Shown: positions 15,949-24,641, counted from the stretch's first letter. The stretch: 64,000 bases of DNA from Bacteroidaceae bacterium (GCA_024401305.1 JAKSLI010000003.1:1-64000), one strand, 5' to 3'. Notes: a model not told the origin generated them from the letters alone. Numbers and translations are program-made.

Positions 15949-18693
15949 ATGGTATCAAGACGAATTCTTACCGCCACACTTCTGACAGTCATCTGTACAG
16001 TAAACCTTCTTGCAGCAAGCGTGAAGGTCACGATGAACAGCACCGCAAAGGTCATGACTCTCGTGAACAAAAGCACGAATGCAGGTGTTGATGTAGGCGA
16101 ACCTACTGTTCCTGAGCGATATAACACCTACACCTTCAACGCAGCCCCAGGCACTTATGTGCTTACGGGATGGGATTCTGATGTTCATGCAAAGGACTAC
16201 GGCACAATAGAACTGCAGATTACCGATGCGGCTGAACAGGAGTTCAACATTTTCGTGGTCACCGCTACATGCCAGAACTACTTCACTGAAAGTAAAACGG
16301 GTTGGGCATACGGCACTGACTGGACCATGAAGAATGTCAGATGCAGCACGCGCGAAGGTAAGTCGATTCCTGTCACATTGAGCAACTACACCAATGTGGC
16401 TACTTCCGGCAACAAGTATCAGGCGAAATACATGCTTGCTCTTAGCGGCACGACATACGACTTCGCAATTGTGCCAAGCAATGCCCTTAAGGCAGAGGGT
16501 TACATGGAAGACCGAGTAAGTGGTACGGTAACAGCCAACACCTCTTGCAATCTCACTTTTCCTATGGGCGGCGAGTTTAGCGTCACATTCCCTATTAGTG
16601 CCAACTTCAAGCTCGCTCGTAAGCCTGGTGGCACAAACGGTTCGGGTTCCATCCATTATGTTGCCTTTGACGATATTCAGCCTACAAGCAAGACTGTTTC
16701 CGGCAGAAACAACATCTACAAATACACTCTTGCAGAAGGTACAACCTACAACTATCGTCTTTGGAAAGAAGACAGGCGCACGAAGGCAGGCACTTTCGTG
16801 TACTACGCAGGTTCTACGCGCGACGGTAAGGTGTGGGCTGACGGTCAGGACGGTTTCCGCAGCATGACATTCACAAACGCCGACATCGCAGAAGATGCAA
16901 AATGGATGAACAAGGATGTCAATGCCAACTCAAATGCAAATGTCGCAAACATCATGCTCACGGTAAACGAACGCGGACACCTATCAATGAAGTCTGGCGA
17001 GACAAAGATGCTTGGTGCACAGCGCGACTGGCAGCTTACAAACAACCTGACATCAAACTACTTCATTGAGCCTACTTACCACTACACGGTGCTCAATCTT
17101 GACGGCACTACAGGCAACGATGTCGTTACCATAACAAAGGCTGCCGACGATTTCTGTCCTTGGGCTACATTAAAGGCTAACAAGGCTGGTTCTGCGCTCG
17201 TTCTCGTTAGCTACGACGCAATGAAGGTAACCCAGCAGAAGCGTTCTGGTTCTGGTACTGCAGCAAAGCCTTATACAATAGAGGAAAGTAATTTCAACTA
17301 CGGTTCGGAATGGAGCGCTCTTTGGCCGGAGAACACAGGTGTCTTCGTCGTTACTGTCGATCAACCTAAGTCTTCTCTCGACTCAAGGATGCTCATCAAC
17401 GAAAAGTACAATGCAAGCACGATGAAGCTTGCTGCGGAACATGTTGATGCAGAGCACGATGTATTCTATTACCTCAAGGGAACTGATGGCTACAGCTACA
17501 CATTCAAACCTGAGAATGTTGCAGACATTCAGATTGCCTACCCTACCCTTTCATCCACAGGAGCATCGTACAATGGTTTCTCTTCCAACGGCGTTTCAAA
17601 GCACGCTGACGGTTCTTACACACTGCTGCTCAAGCATGGACGCCAGATTGTATGCCTCATAGGAAAAGATGGCAACAAGAGCTATCAGGTACTTACCGCA
17701 AAGGAATGTGACCGCACAATAACGAACAACACTCACACTGACGGTTTCTTCTATCCAGGCGACGAAATCGAGATTCAGTATTCCGGTCTTTATCATCCTG
17801 CAAACAAGATGTCGGGCATCTACAACATGTCGGCTTATGTCACATACAATGGCGTACCAAACGGCACGGAACTTTACCAAGGCAAGAACCAATACCAGTT
17901 CTGCGGAACACCTTCTGCCCAACTCGTGAAAGTGCAGATTCCTTCCGATTGGAACCCAAGCGAGACTTTCTTGATGACAGATGCTTGCATTCAGGTAAGC
18001 GGCTTTGGCGACCCTATCGGAAACCATCGTAACATTGATCCCGTGGCAGGTCGCTCGCCAAACTTCAATGCAATTTCCCACCAGACATATTTCGGTTCGC
18101 TTCCTGATGTGGAAATCCCTGTTGCTGCGAGTGAATATAATCTCACCATCGGCAAGGGCGGTTGGTCATCGTTCGCATCATGCATCAACACCACAATCCC
18201 GGCTGGTGTAACTGCCTATTATGTTACAATCGATGCAAGCAAGACTGCTCATCTGCAGAAGATAACTACCGGCACCATTGCTGCTGGCGAAGGTGTCATC
18301 ATCAAGGGCGTTGAGGGCGAGACAGCTACTTTCCTTGCCACCACAACTGCCGCTGAGCGCATCCCTGGCAACAAGTTGGTCGGCGTTCTCAAGGCAAGCG
18401 ATTTCCATAACAATGGTTCAGTATTTGCCATTACCACAAAAGAGGATGTAACTTCATTCTTCCTCTACAAAGGTGACTCTTTCCCTATCGGCAAGGCTTA
18501 TCTCGACGGCACAGGCATCAATCTAGCGAAGATTTCAGTAGTTGTTGATGACGACGCCACAACCGTTCAGTCTGCAACTGAAGCTACAAGTTACTGGCCT
18601 AAGGCTAAAGGCATCTACAATCTCAACGGTCAGAAACTGTCTGCGCCTATCAAGGGCGTAATGATTATCAACGGAAGAAAGGTCATAAAATAA
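15949..18693 (+). CDS. Secreted 914-aa beta-rich protein of the B12 locus, function unknown
   Basis: The signal peptide is MVSRRILTATLLTVICTVNLLAA. The body (about residues 25-730) is beta-strand-rich with no catalytic motif I recognise. It includes several domain-like repeats, a Big-like segment (AGSALVLVSYDAM) and a conserved-looking SALWPENTGVFVVTVDQ stretch near residue 460. From about residue 733 it carries the C-terminal module shared with the two DUF4465 proteins (LTIGKGGWSSFAS..., GTIAAGEGVIIKGVEGE, SFPIGKAYLDGTG), ending KGVMIINGRKVIK. Its position 36 bp after btuG suggests a surface accessory of cobamide uptake; B12 loci in this phylum are known to carry varied accessory proteins. 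The next gene is the third small YxxP/ILxxS peptide. Confidence 0.75.
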   Translation: MVSRRILTATLLTVICTVNLLAASVKVTMNSTAKVMTLVNKSTNAGVDVGEPTVPERYNTYTFNAAPGTYVLTGWDSDVHAKDYGTIELQITDAAEQEFNIFVVTATCQNYFTESKTGWAYGTDWTMKNVRCSTREGKSIPVTLSNYTNVATSGNKYQAKYMLALSGTTYDFAIVPSNALKAEGYMEDRVSGTVTANTSCNLTFPMGGEFSVTFPISANFKLARKPGGTNGSGSIHYVAFDDIQPTSKTVSGRNNIYKYTLAEGTTYNYRLWKEDRRTKAGTFVYYAGSTRDGKVWADGQDGFRSMTFTNADIAEDAKWMNKDVNANSNANVANIMLTVNERGHLSMKSGETKMLGAQRDWQLTNNLTSNYFIEPTYHYTVLNLDGTTGNDVVTITKAADDFCPWATLKANKAGSALVLVSYDAMKVTQQKRSGSGTAAKPYTIEESNFNYGSEWSALWPENTGVFVVTVDQPKSSLDSRMLINEKYNASTMKLAAEHVDAEHDVFYYLKGTDGYSYTFKPENVADIQIAYPTLSSTGASYNGFSSNGVSKHADGSYTLLLKHGRQIVCLIGKDGNKSYQVLTAKECDRTITNNTHTDGFFYPGDEIEIQYSGLYHPANKMSGIYNMSAYVTYNGVPNGTELYQGKNQYQFCGTPSAQLVKVQIPSDWNPSETFLMTDACIQVSGFGDPIGNHRNIDPVAGRSPNFNAISHQTYFGSLPDVEIPVAASEYNLTIGKGGWSSFASCINTTIPAGVTAYYVTIDASKTAHLQKITTGTIAAGEGVIIKGVEGETATFLATTTAAERIPGNKLVGVLKASDFHNNGSVFAITTKEDVTSFFLYKGDSFPIGKAYLDGTGINLAKISVVVDDDATTVQSATEATSYWPKAKGIYNLNGQKLSAPIKGVMIINGRKVIK

Positions 18694-18702
18694 GCAGAAA
18701 TC

Positions 18703-18861
18703 ATGAAACAATATATAGCACCCGAAACATACATCGTTGAGAGCGAGACTTCAAGCTACATTCTCGCTGCCTCTGTTCAGACACAACCGCTGGACAATAT
18801 CACTGGCGTTGACCTCACTAACACCGACGAGTTCTTCGACGACCCTGACTTCGTACAGTAA
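18703..18861 (+). CDS. Small YxxP/ILxxS peptide 3 (52 aa)
   Basis: This 52-codon gene lies 9 bp after the 914-residue protein gene and 36 bp before the GH5 gene. It encodes MKQYIAPETYIVESETSSY and then ILAASVQTQPLDNITGVDLT, ending DEFFDDPDFVQ. Tyr4-x-x-Pro7 and Ile20-Leu-Ala-Ala-Ser24 align with the peptides at 459 and 14420. The best match is to peptide 1, with YI[SA]P, IV and ILAAS shared. The C-terminal half is acidic, as in peptide 1. It has no signal peptide. Function unknown. Confidence 0.72.
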   Translation: MKQYIAPETYIVESETSSYILAASVQTQPLDNITGVDLTNTDEFFDDPDFVQ

Positions 18862-18897
18862 TCTTTTTAACAACAACTTTACTATAACCCCAATTGT

Positions 18898-20028
18898 ATG
18901 AAAGAATTTTCTTTTTTTCTCCTGAGCCTATTGCTCATCGTAGCCTCTTGTACCCAACAGCCTGCTGCTGAGGAACAGGGTGCCAAGTTTGAAATCAAGC
19001 GAGGCGTAAATCTTAGCCACTGGCTGTCACAGAGCCAAGTTCGCGGCGAGGAGCGTGCCAAGCACATTGACGAAGGCGACATCACCCGACTCAAGGAGTA
19101 CGGCTTCGACCATGTCAGAATTCCTATCGACGAGGAGCAGTTCTGGGACGAGGAAGGCAACAAGCTTACAGAGGCGTGGGATCTTCTCACAACTACCCTC
19201 GACAATTGTCAGAAGCATGAGCTCCGTGCCATCGTTGACCTTCACATCATCCGCTCTCACTACTTCAACGCTGTTAACGAAGGTGGTGCAAACACTCTCT
19301 TCGAAGACACTGTTGCGCAGAACCAGCTCATCGACATGTGGAAGCAGCTCTCTGCCGTTCTCAACAAATATCCTACAAGTCTCGTGGCTTACGAGTTCAT
19401 GAACGAACCTGTTGCCGACGATCCTGAACAATGGAACCAACTCATTGCAAAGGTTCACACGGCATTGCGTGCTCTTGAGCCTGAGCGCACTCTCGTTATC
19501 GGTTCCAACCTTTGGCAGAGCGTAGGCACTTTCAAGGATCTCAAGGTGCCTGAGAACGATTCAAACCTCATCCTCAGTTTCCATTACTACGAGCCTTTCG
19601 TACTCACTCACTATACTGCCGGTTGGACTCCTATCGGCAAATACACAGGCAAGGTTGAATATCCGGGCGTAATGGTTAGCCAGGAGGAATATGCAAAGCA
19701 GTCTGACGAGGTGAAGAAGGAAGTGGAGCGATTCACTAAGGAATGGAACAAGGACTCTCTCAAGGCACAGATTCAGGACGCAATAGATGTTGCGAAGAAG
19801 TATAACTTGCAGCTCATCTGCGGCGAATGGGGCTACTTCGAGAAGTCGCCAAAGGAGCAGTCACTTCGTTGGGCAAAGGACATGATCTCTGTATTCGACG
19901 AGGATAACCTCGCTTGGGACCTCTGGTGCTACGATGGCGACTTTGGTTTCTGGAAGCACGACGACAGCGGCTTCAAGGACGAAGAGATGCTCAAGGTTAT
20001 CATGAGCGGAAAGAAGCTCGGAGAATAG
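18898..20028 (+). CDS. GH5-family glycoside hydrolase lipoprotein (endoglucanase-like)
   Basis: This 376-residue protein has a lipoprotein signal (lipobox VASC, cysteine about residue 19), so it is probably outer-membrane anchored. The (beta/alpha)8 GH5 fold is shown by the start RGVNLSHWLSQS, HVRIPIDEEQF, AIVDLHIIRSH, the acid/base Glu170 in EFMNEP, SFHYYEPF, and the nucleophile Glu310 in CGEWGYFEKS. GH5 enzymes hydrolyse beta-1,4-glucans, mannans or related glycans with retention. The exact substrate is not clear from sequence. The gene is followed by a CE1-type esterase, so the pair may act on a decorated plant or microbial polysaccharide. It is unlike the tailed proteins upstream in being a lipoprotein. 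Confidence 0.9.
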   Translation: MKEFSFFLLSLLLIVASCTQQPAAEEQGAKFEIKRGVNLSHWLSQSQVRGEERAKHIDEGDITRLKEYGFDHVRIPIDEEQFWDEEGNKLTEAWDLLTTTLDNCQKHELRAIVDLHIIRSHYFNAVNEGGANTLFEDTVAQNQLIDMWKQLSAVLNKYPTSLVAYEFMNEPVADDPEQWNQLIAKVHTALRALEPERTLVIGSNLWQSVGTFKDLKVPENDSNLILSFHYYEPFVLTHYTAGWTPIGKYTGKVEYPGVMVSQEEYAKQSDEVKKEVERFTKEWNKDSLKAQIQDAIDVAKKYNLQLICGEWGYFEKSPKEQSLRWAKDMISVFDEDNLAWDLWCYDGDFGFWKHDDSGFKDEEMLKVIMSGKKLGE

Positions 20029-20072
20029 CCTTATGAAAGTAATCTTGAAATAGCATAAAGGAAAGAAAAATC

Positions 20073-21248
20073 ATGAAGAAACGAATCATCATAGGCTGTC
20101 TTGCTGCCATTTCCCTTTCAGCTCAGGCGCAGCAGTCAAATGTAAACCTTAGCCACAACCCTCAGAAGGATACTGAAGGTTTGGTGCCTTTCAGCGCGTC
20201 TCTCAACTCACCTCAGGTGAACGACGACCACACCGTGATTTTCCGCATCAAGGCTCCAGAGGCAAAGGAAGTGAAACTTTCGGGCGCAATGCTCACAGTA
20301 ATGCACGAGAAGAGTCCGTTGCCTTTCACAAAGGGCGACGATGGCATCTGGACTTTGAAGATTGGTCCGCTGCCTGTTGACATGTACCAATATAACATCG
20401 TCATCGATGGCGTAAGCATGGCTGACCCAAACAACACTTACGCAGCCTTCACAGCAATGCCTCCTTACAGCGAACTCATCATTCATGGTGACGGTCCGCA
20501 GTGGTATGACGCAAAGCCTGTTCCTCACGGTTCCATCACTCGCCACATCTACACAAGCAAGGTCACTGGCGGCGAACGCGAGATGTATGTTTACACACCA
20601 CCTACCTACAACCCTAAGAAGAAGTACCCTGTGCTTTACCTCATGGGCGGTAGCGGCGAACTTCCTTCAAACTGGATGTACGACGGTCGCGTGAATTTCA
20701 TCATGGACAACCTCCTCGCTGAAGGCAAGGCAAACGAGATGATCATTGCCATAATCAACAATCAGGTTGTTCATCGCAATCATCCTAAGCATGCCGACCT
20801 CACTTTCGACATCATGGCTCGCGAACTCCGTGAAGTTATCGTACCTTTCGTTGACAGCCACTACAGCACAAAGGCTAATGCTCACGGACGCGCACTCTCA
20901 GGACTTTCTATGGGAGGTCGTCACACCATGTTCAGTGGTATGGAGCGTTGCCTTGACCTCTTTGCAAACTTCGGCGTACTCAGCGCAGGCGACAACAACA
21001 TGAAGGAAACAATGCCACGTTTCCTCGCCACAAAGGATGTCAACAGCAAGATTGACTACCTCTTTGTAGGTCAAGGCACAGAAGAGCAGTCAGGCTTCTT
21101 CAATGTCCGCGTAAAGGGATTCATCGATGCCCTCAACGAACGCGGCATCAAGCATGAGTATTATGCAGGTGGTCACGGCGGCCACGATTGGTCAACATGG
21201 CGCCACCTCCTCTACTACCGCTTCCTCCCAAACCTATTCAAGAAGTAA
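20073..21248 (+). CDS. CBM48/CE1-type secreted esterase
   Basis: This 391-residue protein has a signal peptide ending SLSAQAQQ. Residues about 30-135 form a CBM48/E-set-like domain (IFRIKAPEAKEVKLSG...WTLKIGPLPVDMYQYNIVIDG). Residues 145-391 form an alpha/beta-hydrolase of the esterase-D/feruloyl-esterase type (MYVYTPPTYNPKKKYPVLYLM). The nucleophile is Ser279 in GLSMGG and the likely catalytic His is His371 in GGHDWSTWRHLL. This layout is common in Bacteroidetes xylan and other polysaccharide esterases (families CE1 and Fes-like). It is 44 bp after the GH5 gene and probably cotranscribed. Feruloyl or acetyl esterase activity is inference. Confidence 0.88.
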   Translation: MKKRIIIGCLAAISLSAQAQQSNVNLSHNPQKDTEGLVPFSASLNSPQVNDDHTVIFRIKAPEAKEVKLSGAMLTVMHEKSPLPFTKGDDGIWTLKIGPLPVDMYQYNIVIDGVSMADPNNTYAAFTAMPPYSELIIHGDGPQWYDAKPVPHGSITRHIYTSKVTGGEREMYVYTPPTYNPKKKYPVLYLMGGSGELPSNWMYDGRVNFIMDNLLAEGKANEMIIAIINNQVVHRNHPKHADLTFDIMARELREVIVPFVDSHYSTKANAHGRALSGLSMGGRHTMFSGMERCLDLFANFGVLSAGDNNMKETMPRFLATKDVNSKIDYLFVGQGTEEQSGFFNVRVKGFIDALNERGIKHEYYAGGHGGHDWSTWRHLLYYRFLPNLFKK

Positions 21249-21380
21249 AGACAATCTTACTGTTTGCATAATTATTGTAACAATTCCAACAAAGAGTAAG
21301 TTTGCGCACACAAAAACCACACAAAAATCACAGCATCTACTTACACTTTGTTTAAGGCAAAGCAATAAACTCACTCTATT

Positions 21381-21425
21381 AGGCGTAAATTGTAAAGTGT
21401 ATAATACAATTTACGCCTTGTTTTA
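21381..21425 (+). terminator. Terminator after the GH5-esterase genes
   Basis: A perfect 14-bp stem AGGCGTAAATTGTA (21381-21394) and complement (21405-21418), with a 10-nt loop, is followed by TGTTTTA. It ends transcription 130 bp after the esterase stop codon. Confidence 0.8.
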
Positions 21426-21464
21426 TGTCAAATTGCAAAATAATTAAAGAAAGAGAGAAAAAAG

Positions 21465-21495
21465 TTTGGTAGGACGTTTATGTTTAGTAACTTTG
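21465..21495 (+). promoter_or_regulatory. gdhA promoter
   Basis: TTTG (21465-21468), a 19-nt spacer and TAACTTTG (21488-21495) fit the Bacteroidetes consensus exactly. The 5' UTR would be about 85 nt and contains a direct repeat. Confidence 0.85.
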
Positions 21496-21545
21496 CTCTT
21501 GAAAAAAAACAACTATCTAAACAACCACTAAGGTTACACGGTCGA

Positions 21546-21588
21546 AACCTTAAAACCTCATAACCTTAGAACCTTAAAACCTCATAAC
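21546..21588 (+). repeat. 19-bp direct repeat in the gdhA leader
   Basis: AACCTTAAAACCTCATAAC occurs at 21546-21564 and 21570-21588. The second copy ends at the base before the gdhA ATG. It may affect translation or be a slippage product. Confidence 0.8.
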
Positions 21589-22926
21589 ATGAATGTTCAG
21601 AACATAATGAGCCAGCTCGAGGCTAAGCATCCGGGCGAGGCTGAGTATCTTCAAGCAGTAAGAGAAGTGTTGGTTTCAGTAGAAGAAGTCTATAACCAGC
21701 ACCCAGAGTTTGAAAAGAAGAAGATCATTGAGCGCATCGTAGAACCGGAGCGCATCATCACTTTCCGCGTACCATGGGTTGACGACAAGGGTGAGGTTCA
21801 AGTGAATCTCGGCTATCGCGTGCAGTTCAACTCGGCTATCGGTCCTTACAAGGGCGGCCTTCGTTTCCACGCTTCCGTAAATCTCTCCATCCTAAAGTTC
21901 TTGGGCTTTGAGCAGACTTTCAAGAACGCTCTCACAACGCTCCCTATGGGCGGCGGCAAGGGAGGCTCGGACTTCTCTGTTCGTGGCAAGAGCGATAACG
22001 AAGTAATGCGTTTCTGCCATGCTTTCATGAACGAACTATATCGCCACATCGGTCCTGACGAGGATGTGCCTGCTGGCGACATTGGTGTTGGCGCTCGTGA
22101 AATTGGTTATCTCTTCGGTCAGTACAAGAAACTCAAGCACGAATATTCTGGCGTTCTCACAGGCAAAGGTCTTGAATGGGGAGGCAGCAGGATTCGCCCT
22201 GAGGCTACAGGCTTCGGCGCACTCTATTTCGTAGAGGAAATGCTTCATGCCCACGGTCACGACATCAAGGGAAAAACGGTTGCAATATCCGGTTTCGGCA
22301 ATGTGGCTTGGGGAGCTGCGAAGAAGGCTACGGAACTCGGTGCAAAGGTCATAACAATATCTGGTCCAGACGGTTACATCCTTGACGAAGCGGGTATATC
22401 AGGCGATAAAATTGACTATATGCTCGAACTTCGTGCTTCTGGAAACGATGTTGTGCAGCCATACGCAGATGAATTCCCAGAGGCAAAGTTCTTCGAAGGC
22501 AAGAAACCATGGGAAGTAAAGGTTGATATCGCCCTTCCTTGTGCTACGCAGAATGAACTTAATGCTACTGACGCTCAGCAACTTATCGACAACGGTACAC
22601 TCTGTATTGCAGAGGTTTCCAACATGGGTTGTACGGCGGAAGCAGCAGAACTCTTCGTAGCAAACCACAAGATTTTCGCACCAGGCAAGGCAGTAAACGC
22701 TGGTGGTGTGGCTACTTCTGGTCTTGAAATGACGCAAAACTCAATGCGCTTGCTGTGGAGCGAGAAGGAAGTTGACGACCGCCTCCACATGATAATGAGC
22801 AGCATCCATGAGCAATGCACAAAATACGGCACACAACCTGACGGTTATATCGACTATGTGAAGGGCGCAAACATCGCCGGCTTCATGAAGGTTGCAAAGG
22901 CTATGTTAGCACAGGGTGTTGTGTAA
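21589..22926 (+). CDS. gdhA: NADP-type glutamate dehydrogenase
   Basis: This 445-residue class I hexameric glutamate dehydrogenase interconverts glutamate with 2-oxoglutarate and ammonia, and is the main ammonium-assimilation enzyme in Prevotella and Bacteroides. The substrate-binding stretch is AIGPYKGGLRFH, and the catalytic Lys124 lies in LPMGGGKGGSDF. DEDVPAGDIGVGAREIGYLFG and the Rossmann-type GFGNVAWGAAKKATELGAKV follow. Length and motifs match the E. coli GdhA type. The 3' end overlaps the convergent HAD gene by 26 bp. A consensus promoter drives it, and the last 19 nt of the leader are a repeat. Confidence 0.97.
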   Translation: MNVQNIMSQLEAKHPGEAEYLQAVREVLVSVEEVYNQHPEFEKKKIIERIVEPERIITFRVPWVDDKGEVQVNLGYRVQFNSAIGPYKGGLRFHASVNLSILKFLGFEQTFKNALTTLPMGGGKGGSDFSVRGKSDNEVMRFCHAFMNELYRHIGPDEDVPAGDIGVGAREIGYLFGQYKKLKHEYSGVLTGKGLEWGGSRIRPEATGFGALYFVEEMLHAHGHDIKGKTVAISGFGNVAWGAAKKATELGAKVITISGPDGYILDEAGISGDKIDYMLELRASGNDVVQPYADEFPEAKFFEGKKPWEVKVDIALPCATQNELNATDAQQLIDNGTLCIAEVSNMGCTAEAAELFVANHKIFAPGKAVNAGGVATSGLEMTQNSMRLLWSEKEVDDRLHMIMSSIHEQCTKYGTQPDGYIDYVKGANIAGFMKVAKAMLAQGVV

Positions 22927-23566
22927 CGGCCAACAATTCCAGGACTTTCTCGTATGTGAAGTTTTCGAAGCTGTGCAACACATGGTGGCATTTGTCCTTG
23001 ATTGCCTCCGCGCTGTTTACCGTGGCAAGTCCTATGGTGTAGCAGCCGGAGCGCATGCCAGCCTCAAGTCCGGTGAAGGCATCTTCGAAAACCACGCATT
23101 CGTCAACATCGAGTCCGAACACACTTGCTCCTTTCAGGTAGCAGTCGGGATTAGGCTTTGATGCAGCAAAGTCCTCCGCCATAAGCACCTTGTCGAAAAG
23201 GTCGTAGAAGTTAGGCACAGCCTTCTCTACTGATTTCATTTTCTGAAGGTTTGACGAAGTTACGATAGCGCATTTCACGCCATGCTTCCTGATGTCAGCG
23301 ATGAAGTCAAGAGCGCCAGGGAAGAATTCGTATTTCATCCCAGCTTCACCAGCATTCAGGATTTCCGTCACCTCCTTTTGCACCTGTGGGTCTGGGAAAT
23401 AGCGGTCGAAGATCTGCACGAGAGTAGTGCCTTTTATCTTATATTCCAGTCCAGGAATATCGGGACGGAAACGGCGGGCTATTGCACCCCAAATCTCCGT
23501 GTATTGGTTTTCCGTATCTATGAGTGTGCCGTCAAGGTCAAAAAGTGCAGCTTTGAATGTTTTCAT
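22901..23566 (-). CDS. HAD-superfamily phosphatase (beta-phosphoglucomutase-like)
   Basis: This 221-residue HAD hydrolase has the nucleophile motif DLDGT (Asp10, Asp12), a helical cap (about 18-90), motif II VTSS (..CAIVTSSNLQ), motif III Lys in KPNPDCYL and motif IV VVFEDAFTGLEAG. The pattern is that of the DhaK/beta-PGM/GPH subfamily, which dephosphorylate small sugar phosphates or isomerise them. The substrate is not readable. The gene converges on gdhA with overlapping 3' ends. Its own promoter -7 box lies 29 nt before the start. Confidence 0.9.
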   Translation of the reverse strand: MKTFKAALFDLDGTLIDTENQYTEIWGAIARRFRPDIPGLEYKIKGTTLVQIFDRYFPDPQVQKEVTEILNAGEAGMKYEFFPGALDFIADIRKHGVKCAIVTSSNLQKMKSVEKAVPNFYDLFDKVLMAEDFAASKPNPDCYLKGASVFGLDVDECVVFEDAFTGLEAGMRSGCYTIGLATVNSAEAIKDKCHHVLHSFENFTYEKVLELLAVTQHPVLT

Positions 23567-23594
23567 TATAGTATATTTATGTCGTTTTCTGATG

Positions 23595-23626
23595 CAAAGG
23601 TAAACATATTAAATGAAAGGTGCAAA
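23595..23626 (-). promoter_or_regulatory. Promoter of the HAD gene
   Basis: On the minus strand TACCTTTG (23595-23602) is preceded by TTTG (23623-23626) at a 20-nt spacing. Confidence 0.7.
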
Positions 23627-23675
23627 TAATATCGCGGACATTTGCAAAGTTCGTGATAATAATTGAGAATAACAC

Positions 23676-23712
23676 ACAAGGGTTGGCCCAATAGAGCCAA
23701 CCCTTGTTTTGT
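23676..23712. terminator. Terminator between the SDR and HAD genes
   Basis: A perfect 12-bp stem ACAAGGGTTGGC and its complement (23676-23707) closes an 8-nt loop. It lies just after the SDR stop codon in the direction of that gene's transcription. The T-rich flank is on the plus-strand side, so direction is uncertain. Confidence 0.65.
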
Positions 23713-23758
23713 TTTTTCGTGGACGTGTTTATTAATGTTTATTCCTATACAGATCGTT

Positions 23759-24532
23759 TTAGATGCAAGTGTAGCCGCCGTCAACAGGAAGTGCCACGCC
23801 GTTAACGTATGATGATGCAGGAGAAGAGAGGAAGAGGGCTGCTGTGTCGAGTTCGCCTTCTACGCCGTAGCGCTCTTCTGGGATAGCGTCCTTTGCATAT
23901 TCCTGGAACCAAGGGCTATCGAGAGTTTCCTTTGTGAGCGGAGTAACGAAATAGCCCGGGCAGATTGTGTTGCAAGTGATGCCATACTTACCCCATTCTG
24001 CTGCCAACGCTCTGCTGAGATTGACAACGCCACCCTTTGCTGCGTGGTAAGGAGAAGCAGGAGCGATCTTGTTGCCCACAAGTCCGTACATTGAAGCTAT
24101 GTTGATTATTCTGCCGTACTTAGCAGGGATCATTGCCTGCTTTGCCACAGCGCGAGCCACCTTGAATGAGCCGAAGAGGTCGATGTTCATCTCGTTGGCA
24201 AACTGTTCGTCGGTGATATCCTCAGCAGGAGCTACAGCACCAGTACCAGCGTTGTTGATGAGCACGTCGATGCGGCCGTACTTATCCATGACTTCCTTAA
24301 CCATTGCCTCAACATTCTCCGTGTCGGTAATGTCGCAACGGATAGGGTAAGCTTCGACGCCAAACTCCTCAGTGAGCATCTTTGCCACTTCCTGAAGTTT
24401 CTCCAATCTGCGAGCGATAGGGATAATGGTACAACCTTGGCTTGCCAATGCCTTTGCCATCTGTACACCAAGACCAGTAGAACAGCCTGTGACAATTGCC
24501 ACGCGACCTGTCAAATCAAAATAGTTCTTCAT
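23759..24532 (-). CDS. SDR-family oxidoreductase, gluconate 5-dehydrogenase-like
   Basis: This 257-residue classical short-chain dehydrogenase has the cofactor motif TGCSTGLG (residues 15-22), NNAG at 93-96, and the catalytic triad Ser147, Tyr162, Lys166 in SPYHAAKGG. PG and the C-terminal GGYTCI end are typical of the gluconate 5-dehydrogenase/FabG-like group. It probably reduces or oxidises a sugar acid with NAD(P)H. The gene stands alone with its own promoter (-7 box at 24570) and a terminator hairpin downstream. Confidence 0.9.
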   Translation of the reverse strand: MKNYFDLTGRVAIVTGCSTGLGVQMAKALASQGCTIIPIARRLEKLQEVAKMLTEEFGVEAYPIRCDITDTENVEAMVKEVMDKYGRIDVLINNAGTGAVAPAEDITDEQFANEMNIDLFGSFKVARAVAKQAMIPAKYGRIINIASMYGLVGNKIAPASPYHAAKGGVVNLSRALAAEWGKYGITCNTICPGYFVTPLTKETLDSPWFQEYAKDAIPEERYGVEGELDTAALFLSSPASSYVNGVALPVDGGYTCI

Positions 24533-24569
24533 AGTTTTTCAAGTTTAGTTGTTAAATAGGTTTCGGTTG

Positions 24570-24599
24570 CAAAGTTACGAATAAATTTTTAACAACAAA
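24570..24599 (-). promoter_or_regulatory. Promoter of the SDR gene
   Basis: The minus strand reads TAACTTTG (24570-24577) with TTTG 18 nt upstream (24596-24599). Confidence 0.7.
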
Positions 24600-24641
24600 A
24601 TGTTTTGAAGAAAAATATTCAAAAAGATGGGTTTCAGGAGG

